A stretch of DNA of 64,000 nucleotides. Origin: Marsupella aquatica. Its lineage: Eukaryota; Marchantiophyta. The position numbers were made by a program, and so were the translations under genes. A model generated the notes under the pieces. That model saw only the letters and a list, made by a program, of their open reading frames with translations, searched no databases and had not been told where the DNA came from. Every line of letters begins with the position of its first letter. The stretch's first letter is position 1. The stretch covers positions 9,486,001-9,550,000 of the forward strand of contig OZ316892.1 in NCBI GenBank assembly GCA_973895155.1, read 5' to 3'. Below are positions 56,760 through 64,000 of the stretch, one piece after another.

Positions 56760-59283
56760 GGTTATTCTTACCATTTGGGTTGAAGAATGCACCAGCTAAG
56801 TTCCAGAGAGTCATGGATCGAATCCTTGCAGGTTTGGATTTTGTCAGATGTTATATTGATGATATTTTGGTCTATTCTTCTGTAGAAGAACATCTGCAGC
56901 ACTTGCAAATTGTGTTGGAGAGATTGAGAGCACATGGGTTCAAGCTCCATCCTATCAAGTGTAAGTTCTTCCAAGACCAGATTGAGTATTTGGTCCACAC
57001 TATATACCCAGGGGGATTGGGTGTACAGCAGACTAAAGTGGAGGCCATTACCCAGATTCCTTGTCATACTGATGTGAGTAGAGTTCGTGCATTCTTGGGA
57101 TTGGCGAGCTACTACAAGAGGTATGTTAAAGGATTTAGTCAGCTTGCTAAACCTTTGACCATACTCACTAAGTTGGATCATGAATGGATTTGGGATGATG
57201 ACTAGGAGCATGCCTTTCAGGAGTTGAAGCAAAGGTTGGCATCATCCCCTATTTTGAGAAGACCCATTTCAGGCAGACCATTTCAGCTACACACTGATTG
57301 GAGTGGAGTAGGACTTGGAGCAGTGCTGACTCAGAAGGATGATGAGGGGAATGAGTTTGTTGTGGCTTATGCCAGTAGATCAAACAATTCAGCAGAGGCT
57401 AAGTATAGCTCTTATGAGGGAGAGTGTTTGGCAGCAGTGTGGGTTGTTGCACACTTTCGTTGCTACTTGTTTGGTAACCCCTTCACCTTGATCACTGATC
57501 ATCAGCCTCTTAAGTGGTTAATGGAGTTTGACAAGCTTACAGGGAAGCTTGCACGATGGGCATTGTTGTTACAGGAGTATGATTTCCAGGTGGTGCATAG
57601 GCCTGGAAAAGTGAACTTGGATGCAGATGGATTAAGCCACAATCCATGTACCAGTCAGCAGGATGAGACTGGAGCCAGATGGCATGATGAGTCAGATAAG
57701 GAGATGGTGCCAGGATGGCATGCATCTGCCTTTCTTTGTTGGGTGCCAGCATACAGTGGATCTGTGGACTCTACCTCATTGGATGGAGTGGATGATGAGT
57801 CTTCAGATGTGGATGTTGGTGAGGTAACTTCAGGACAGCAAGATATTCACAATGATGTGAGAGTGTTGGAATATCTGTGCAGTGGTTCTGTTGTTGGTAG
57901 TGTTGATGCCAAAGAACGTGACAGGGTTCTATAGAGAGCCAAGAGGTTTCGATGGAAGGGAAACCATCTTTTAAGAGTACTGCATGATGGTAGGGTGTTG
58001 GTGGTACCAAAACCATCACAACGAGTATATTTGGTGCGACATGCACACGAGGAGTTGGGTCACTTTGGTGTGAAGCGCACTATAGCTTGCTGCAGACACA
58101 GTATTGGTGGCGTGGTATGCACACTCATGCCCAGCAGTTGATAGCTAAGTGTGTGGTATGTGATAGAGTGAGAGCATCATTTAATGCTCCCACTCCCCAG
58201 TTGCACCCGTTGCCAATCATGGGTTTAGGATATCGTTGGAGTTTGGATTTTGCTGGTCCATTACCTCTTATCCAACGTCATAATCGGTATGTTTTGGTCA
58301 TGGTGGAGCACTTCTCCAAGTGGATTGAGCTAGTGGCGTTGCCAGATAAAGCCAGTGGAGGAGTTGCTGCTATATTTTTGGATCGTGTACTCAGTCATTT
58401 TGGAGCACCAGCTGAGGTGTTGACTGATCAGGGAACTGAGTTCCATGGAGAGTTTGAGAGTTTGTGTGAACAAGCTCTGATTGATCATCGTACTACCTCT
58501 CGTGATCATCCTGAGGTAGATGGATTAGCTGAGAGAGTTGGGCAAACTGTGAAGAGAGGATTACGTAAGTATGGCTTGCAGGTTCGTCATCTGAGAGATT
58601 GGGATCTCCAACTACATTGGTTAGCTATGGGCTACCGTTTCAATCGGCAAGCATCACTTGCATCCTTTTCACCTTACTTTTTGCTCTATGGTAGAGAGCC
58701 AGATTTGCCAGCAGCTATTCGTCGTGATGCTACACCAGTTGTGAACTTGGATGATCCTGATGTTTGGGTCAAGGTGTGTTCAGAGAGAGCACGGGTATTT
58801 CAGAGAGTGATGCCCATGGCTTTTGACAACCTTGCCATTTCCCAACATCCTGATACTTTGAGGTATGCCACTATTCGTGGAGGAGGTTACCGTGCAAGCA
58901 TTCGACGATTTCATCCTGGTGATTATGTTTATTTGCAGCAGACAACACCCACGACACTTGATGTGACCGCAAGCCGGATAATCTTATGTGTGCGTGAAGT
59001 GTTGCCTTCTGGTGTCCTGATGTTGGAGGAATGCGATGGTATGGTTTGGAAGGATCATGTGCGCAACTGTGCGCCATGTCACCTTCCCAACATTGATGGT
59101 ACAATAGATCCAAGCTTGGCACATGTTTGTGCTGGCTTGAAATGTATGTTGTGTGAATCTACTCAGGGAGCAGCTACTACGTTGATTTGTGATAAGTGTT
59201 CTAGAGGATGGCACATGTCATGTTTGACACCACCATTGCAGGTGATTCCTAGTGGATCATGGTTGTGTCCTCAGTGTCGGTGA
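56760..59283 (+). pseudogene. Ty3-type retrotransposon pol fragment, integrase ending in a PHD finger
   Basis: 5'-truncated inside reverse transcriptase: PFGLKNAPAKFQRVMD, YIDDILVYSS (YxDD catalytic motif), FLGLASYYKRYVKGFS. RNase H follows (FQLHTDWSGVGLGAVLTQ, YSSYEGECLAAVW, ITDHQPLKWL), then integrase with an HHCC finger (HAHEELGHFG, CVVC) and the D,D,E core (WSLDFAGPL, EVLTDQGTEFHG, DGLAERVGQ). After the integrase C-terminal domain, 59130-59283 encodes a C4HC3 PHD finger: CMLC, CDKC, GWHMSC, WLCPQC. TAG at 57203 and 57932 and a one-base shift near 58086 break the frame. Gag, protease and the 5' LTR are absent. In chromoviruses a chromodomain usually sits where this PHD lies. Confidence 0.85.
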
Positions 59284-59449
59284 AGCCAACTAGTTATCAT
59301 TTGTGTTCTCTTGGCAAATATGGATTGCAGGTAGGTGATCGATGGGGCTCACTTGCACCCGGCCTCCTGATCTTCACACCTAAAAATGTGTATATCAACC
59401 TTGTAGAACTCATGGCTAGCTAGAGTTAGGGGACCTTACTCCCAGCTAG

Positions 59450-59640
59450 GGGGGCGATTGTGGGTTTTGGACATGTGTGGACATGAGTTCCACTTGTATT
59501 CCACTCTCTTGTGTTTGTGATGTGGCAGTGTGACTATGTTTGGATGTATGTGACAAGCGATGTATGTTGTGTAGCGATGTGTATGCGCACGACACACTTC
59601 ACTTCAAGGCAATGTTGTTTTCTGTCTAGAGGCACATCTA
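59450..59640 (+). repeat. Probable start of the Ty3 3' LTR
   Basis: A purine run AGGGGGGCGAT ends at about 59459 and is followed by TGTGGGTTTTGGACATGTG, the usual arrangement of polypurine tract and LTR start (TG). The LTR's end is not recognisable, and no 5' copy exists for comparison. Confidence 0.45.
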
Positions 59641-62125
59641 TTGCTATTCCATGATCATCAAGCACCTGCTGCAGCACTTGGATCATTCAAGTGATGGACT
59701 GATAGCTAGCATTAAACCCAGGTCTCTCCTGGAACCTGGCATTGTTGACTTTGTCATGTCAACTTTCAACGCAGTGGCACGAGTAGTTTTTGGAGGGCGG
59801 CTCGTTGTAAAAAATGACACACTTCTTAAAGATAATCTTGTCACTCTTGAACTCAAAGTGGGCAAGATCCACTTTGGGGCATCCCATGGTCAGTGCTCCA
59901 TTTGTCAACATCTTTTGGAAACATTGCCTAGGTGAATGCATTTCATATGTCAAAACTTACCACATGAATCGCATTACTCTAGCACAACAACAGAAAGTAC
60001 AATTCACATACCCTTCTTGACACAACATAAACTAGAATTCACGTACCCTTCTCTACACAACATACTCGGTACCAACAAGACATAAACTACATTGCACATA
60101 CCCTAGCTCGCATCTCATCTGGATCAATGTTGGGACCATGATTGTGCCAGAATGCAACAATTTTTGATTTCACAGCAGTCAGCATGCTGGTGAACTCTTG
60201 AGATTCAATCATTGTACCGCTCTATGGTCTTACTCAGAACCCATGTTATCTCATCCCTTCATGAGCTAACTTGAGGTCATTCACCCATTGTAGCAACCAC
60301 AACATTTGTTGTCGCTTGAGTTTCCACACTCGTCCAGGGTAGGAACCCAAAGTTGACTCTTGGTTGTGAATCGTGGCTGCCACACTCATTGGATTCCTAT
60401 AGACAAACACAAACCAAAGCATTGTCTAAATTGCAAAACATAAACCAGGAGCGGGACTAGGAGTAATTTGAATCCATCCATACCAGAACATGAACTAGTA
60501 GTCGTGTGTGAAATGAACATAGAATGATCAAATCAAAAGCCACAAACCTCTAGCGTGCCACCATTTTGGGACGACCAACCGGTCACGGTTCTGGATTCAT
60601 GCAATGTACTGATCGCATGTGATCCACAAAAGCCTGCGTTTTCACAAAGTGTTGGCATGAGTCATCCGTGATGATTTTGCAAAGAAAACCTGACCCTGAT
60701 GTTCTTTTGTGGGATGGTTGTAGATCTTTCGCTTGCATCCAATGTTTGTTCATCTTGGCTATTGGAAACCTAGGCCCTACAACACATTGCCAAGGGAGCG
60801 CCATTCCCTACATGACAATACATTTGCATCAATGAGTAGAACATAAACTGTGAATCTAAAGTAAGGGCCGGTAGCGACATTCAAACAATCCATTTGGTAA
60901 CACCAGAGACAAAGTACTCGTATGACATGCAGCAGTGATCATTTGAATGAAACTGCTTACTTGAACAGGACGTCTCAGTCAGTTGTCGAGCTTCAGTTTT
61001 GAAACCAAATGAAGGCAAAATGTGATAGAACCTAAACAATAACACACTATTTGCAAATGAGGAAAAAACCAGGGAAAAAACACTACACCGTTTGTGAAGC
61101 CCTAAACCCTCCACAAATGAAGATGCAGATTGCAAGGTGGGAGAACATCCGAAAGTTGCTTACAGCAGAGCGCCAAAAGTACTTGCAAGTTACTGGCAAT
61201 GAACGGACCACGCAAGTACTTCAAAGCTGTATGAATTCTGCCACCGTAAAAACAGGTTGAAGAACGCACGATCAGCGGCAAAACATTGATGATTAGACTT
61301 GTCAAAAAGCACAGGAAAACACCCAGGGTCCTCACCTCCTCGCTGATGTAACCCCGGACTCGTCTTGGGTAACTTGACTTGAGTTCATAGGGCTTCTCCA
61401 AACTCTATAGCTCCAACAGATACAGCTTTGGCTTTGAATGAATGACCCACATTGCTTTTGGCATAGCTTTTTCACAGGGTGATGTGAATTTTAAATATTA
61501 TTTTCACTAGCCACTATAATGACTTTCATGACATTGACCAATTTTTATTTCACTAGCCACTATAGTGACTGTCATATGGCCAATTTTTTATGGCATAGTT
61601 TTTTTCACATGGTTCTGTAATTTTTTTATTTTTCATTGACTAGCCACTGTAGTGAATTAATGACATACAAAGCAATTTTTATGGCAGAGTCATGAATTTG
61701 GTGGTCCATTATTCTTTTTGTCTGTAACATTAAATACCAAATTAGGATATATCAAAATTTTGACGATTCAAAATTGGTAGACTGGAGTTGTGTAGTTTTG
61801 ATCGGTTGGAGCTAGGCAGCTGTTCATGCAGGGGATCCTCAGTCTTCGGTTTTGTGTCTCGGAAGACTAAATTGCTTCTCAGAAGTAATTTATGTGTCTC
61901 GGAAAACTTCTGCATGCAATCCGAGTGCCAATTGATTGACAAATACATATCAAGCAGATGTGTCTTTAGCCAGATTTAACCTGACGGGCAACTTGATGCT
62001 GCTGGGCACGTAAAACCATCAAATGACGGGCCAAAAATAGACAACTTGACACATATTCTCAGTCACCAGCCATTCCCAAGTTTTTCCCCAGGCAGACTCC
62101 CCGGTCAAGCGAGCCGGTTCCCGGT
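59641..62125. other. Intergenic region before TFIIB
   Basis: Non-coding by inspection. A 94-codon plus-strand frame at 59651-59935 and minus-strand frames at 60583-60804 and 60881-61401 have no recognisable features. Between 61490 and 61640 a phrase with CACTAGCCACTATAGTGACTGTCAT is repeated in variants three times. Confidence 0.35.
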
Positions 62126-62440
62126 TTGGGATCCCGGCCGGGCAGGGTCAGGGTAGGGGCCGGGTCGGGTGGGTGGGTTGGAGGACCGGGCGAGGTCGGG
62201 GCCGTGCCAGGTCAAAATTGGGTGGGCCGGGTCGAAAATGGTGGGGGACCGCGCAAGGTCGGGGCCGGCACGGGTCGAAAAATGGTCGGGGCGGGGTCAG
62301 GGCCGGGCAGGGCTGTGCAGGGCCGGGCAGGAATCGGGGTCGGGGCTGGGCCGGGCCGGGTGGGTGGGGGACCCGGGGACCGGGCGACCGGGTGACGGAA
62401 TGCCGGTTTGACGGGGTCGAGTGTCGAGAGCCCCTAAACT
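62126..62440 (+). repeat. G-rich low-complexity tract upstream of TFIIB
   Basis: About 300 bp built of GGGCCGGG, GGTCGGG and GGGCAGGG variants, strongly G-rich on the plus strand. It produces spurious open frames in several phases on both strands. It lies directly upstream of the TFIIB transcription unit and may be part of its CpG-rich promoter or a simple repeat with G-quadruplex potential. Confidence 0.6.
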
Positions 62441-62469
62441 GAGTCAGAGAGAGGTAGAGAGCGAGAGAG

Positions 62470-62547
62470 ATGGCGGAGAAATCGGCGGCGTGGAGCAAGC
62501 CGCAGGCGACGACACCGTTGCTGGTGAACGATTTCTTCTTTTTGTGA
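62470..62547 (+). CDS. Upstream ORF in the TFIIB leader
   Basis: ATG 62470 to TGA 62547, 25 codons ([12 protein letters not shown]...), ending 28 bases before the TFIIB start codon. It lies in the same apparent leader, after a GA-rich stretch (GAGAGAGGTAGAGAGCGAGAGAG). It could reduce translation of TFIIB; whether it is in the mature mRNA depends on the start site. Confidence 0.45.
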   Translation: MAEKSAAWSKPQATTPLLVNDFFFL

Positions 62548-62575
62548 AGGAAAGTGTAGGGAAGCGAATTGGAAG

Positions 62576-63420
62576 ATGAATAAGGTGAATAAGGTGGTGT
62601 GCCCAGAATGTCACAGAGCAACAGAGGTAGTGGTCGATCATGCGGCAGGGGACATGGTGTGCTCGGAGTGTGGACTGGTCCTGGAGGCCCATTCGATAGA
62701 CGAGACCTCAGAATGGCGAACGTTCTCCAACGAGTCATCGTCTAACGACCCCGTCCGTGTTGGAGGGCCCTCCAATCCTCTCCTCACAGGCGGCGGAATG
62801 TCCACAATCATCACTAAACCAAATGGGGCTCAGGGAGATATCATGTCGTCGCTGGGCCGTTGGCAGGACCGGGGCTCCAATCCCGATCGGTCTCTCAGCA
62901 TCGCGTTCCGCACAATTGCCACTATGGCTGATCGGTGAGTTTGTTGCGCTTTAATCTACTCCGAAAGCACAATTTCCTCCAATATCGTCCGGTAGACTTC
63001 GGGACTGTTTTGTCATCTAATGTACCTCCAGCTACTTTAGTTGGCTTTGGTAGTATGTGAGGCCCTTAACACCACAATCTGCCGTCTACCAGGGGTCCAC
63101 TTTACTTCTGCAATCCCTAGAATATTGGTCAAGTTGGCATATCTCTATTTGCAAGACGTCCTGTGGTTAAGGGGTTGCAAGAGCGCGTGATGTTCTGTGT
63201 GTCCCTTGTCCTGATGTATTGTAACGCAATTGTCCTCTCCAGGATGTAAAGATTCTTCTGTTGTCTAATCTGTGTAGGCATTGCTGTTGTCATCAAAGAA
63301 CAGATGTGCCCACCTTGTCCTCCTCCTAGCTATAAATGGAAATGCGGATTTCTGATGTTGTTCTTCGCGTTTATGTATTATGTTGATGTTGGCAGGTTGG
63401 GGCTCGTCTCCACCATCAAG
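62576..63420 (+). CDS. TFIIB: Transcription initiation factor TFIIB, first two exons
   Basis: Exon 1 62576-62934 and exon 2 63396-63420 (ATCG|GTGAGT; TGGCAG|GTTGG; AAG|GTGTGT), continuing beyond the window. N-terminal zinc ribbon C-x2-C...C-x2-C ([24 protein letters not shown]), then [30 protein letters not shown] (B-reader/linker), [22 protein letters not shown] and, in exon 2, LGLVSTIK, the start of the first cyclin fold. This is close to plant TFIIB along its whole visible length and has no breaks. TFIIB bridges TBP-promoter DNA and RNA polymerase II in the nucleus. Exon 2 is only 25 nt. The 461-bp and at least 580-bp introns contain nothing else recognisable. Confidence 0.93.
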
Positions 63421-64000
63421 GTGTGTATCAGTCTCTAATCAGTGCTATCTAGGACGTCCAAGTTTAGTTTCTCAACTTTGATGTGTCGAGTCGAATTTGT
63501 CAGAAAGAAAAACTGTGGTGTGTTTCAAATTATAAATCGGAATTCTAGAGGGACACATGAGACTGACAGTAGTATTTTGCATAAACTGGAGACCTGTTTA
63601 ATAATGTTGTATGAATGCATTATTAGAGTCGTTGTCAGATGGTTCAATAGTAATACTGAATGTTTTGGTACAGTTTTTTCCGGACACAAACCTGGTCTCT
63701 ACTTGTCTGTTTGTTATGTTGCATGTAATATTGTGAGTCATTGAAAACAGTATGATATTAGGCCTACTGTCAACCTAGAATTTGCCATGTGCTCTTCGAC
63801 TCCTGATTTACCCCAACGTGTGGGAAGGAAACAATGAGTCATAATGTATGCCTAAGTTTGTTTCTATGGTGCTCCTGCCGAAACTGCAGCTAAATTATGT
63901 CTTGTTGTTAATTCTGTGCAACGCACGTCTTGACCAGGTGAGGTGTTAACCCTTTGCAACAGAGATGTGCTAAATGCACTCCCGCCTCTTCGTTGTGAAT
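63421..64000 (+). other. TFIIB intron 2 (continues past the window)
   Basis: Begins with GTGTGT. The expected next coding segment (after LGLVSTIK) is not found in the remaining 580 bases, so the intron runs past the right edge. Confidence 0.6.

Noticed and set aside
1160-57934. Stop-codon readthrough or altered genetic code explaining the in-frame stops
   Set aside because: All three stop codons occur, the TFIIB gene and the intact six-exon transposase use none in frame, and frameshifts coexist, so ordinary decay is simpler.
59651-59935. 94-codon plus-strand frame as a gene
   Set aside because: No recognisable domain, no clear splice context and an overlapping open frame on the other strand; not supported.
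62126-62738. Overlapping long open frames on both strands upstream of TFIIB (Gly/Arg-rich and Pro-rich)
   Set aside because: They come from the G-rich low-complexity tract and from the reverse strand of TFIIB exon 1; no domain, several phases open at once.

Overview
This window looks like a transposon-saturated stretch of a streptophyte nuclear genome. It is a land plant or close relative; a non-seed plant would fit, but that is only a guess. The evidence is GT-AG introns throughout, plant-type CCCTAAA telomere-like arrays, plant-type transposons (CACTA, MULE, Ty3), fragments of plant-like GH3 beta-glucosidase and acetyl-CoA carboxylase genes, and the 5' part of a plant TFIIB gene at the right edge. 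TFIIB is the only clear ordinary host gene. Everything else is nested mobile DNA, mostly decayed by single in-frame stops.

Layout. 1-7.6 kb: a MULE-like element with a SWIM-finger transposase (+) and a divergent accessory gene (-), plus eleven copies of a 15-bp palindrome confined to introns and flanks. 7.85-9.1 kb: the end of a CACTA element rich in TCGCAAA motifs. 9.19-14.17 kb: an intact six-exon plant transposase gene (Transposase_24-like with a DUF8039-like tail) in a CACTA element with AATGAC motifs. One of its introns holds a 1.8-kb inverted-repeat element carrying ten copies of CCGATAAATTTATCGG. 14.2-23.1 kb: another TCGCAAA-family CACTA element, into which a telomere-like minisatellite and an 803-aa transposon-type ORF have been placed.

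24.0-56.2 kb is one gene of a DDE-like (DUF7869-type) element cut in two by a 28.8-kb transposon (25490-54270; 8-bp target duplication; matching termini). That large element has its own transposase gene (-), itself cut by a complete 9.9-kb CACTA element (27348-37267; 14-bp perfect termini; TGT target duplication). It also holds a decayed TET/JBP-like 2OG-Fe(II) dioxygenase gene and fragments of host genes (beta-propeller, GH3 glucosidase, acetyl-CoA carboxylase). The inner CACTA element carries a SET-domain methyltransferase reading frame just upstream of its transposase. 56.7-59.6 kb: a 5'-truncated Ty3 retrotransposon whose integrase ends in a PHD finger. 59.6-62.4 kb: little recognisable. 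62.47-63.42 kb: TFIIB with an upstream ORF and a 25-nt exon.

Two themes stand out. First, each DNA transposon carries its own short, mostly palindromic motif many times, in introns and flanks, as expected of private transposase-binding sites. Second, unrelated elements carry chromatin or DNA-modification modules (SET, TET/JBP-like, PHD) and SUMO-type motifs. All family names come from reading motifs by eye, with no database search.
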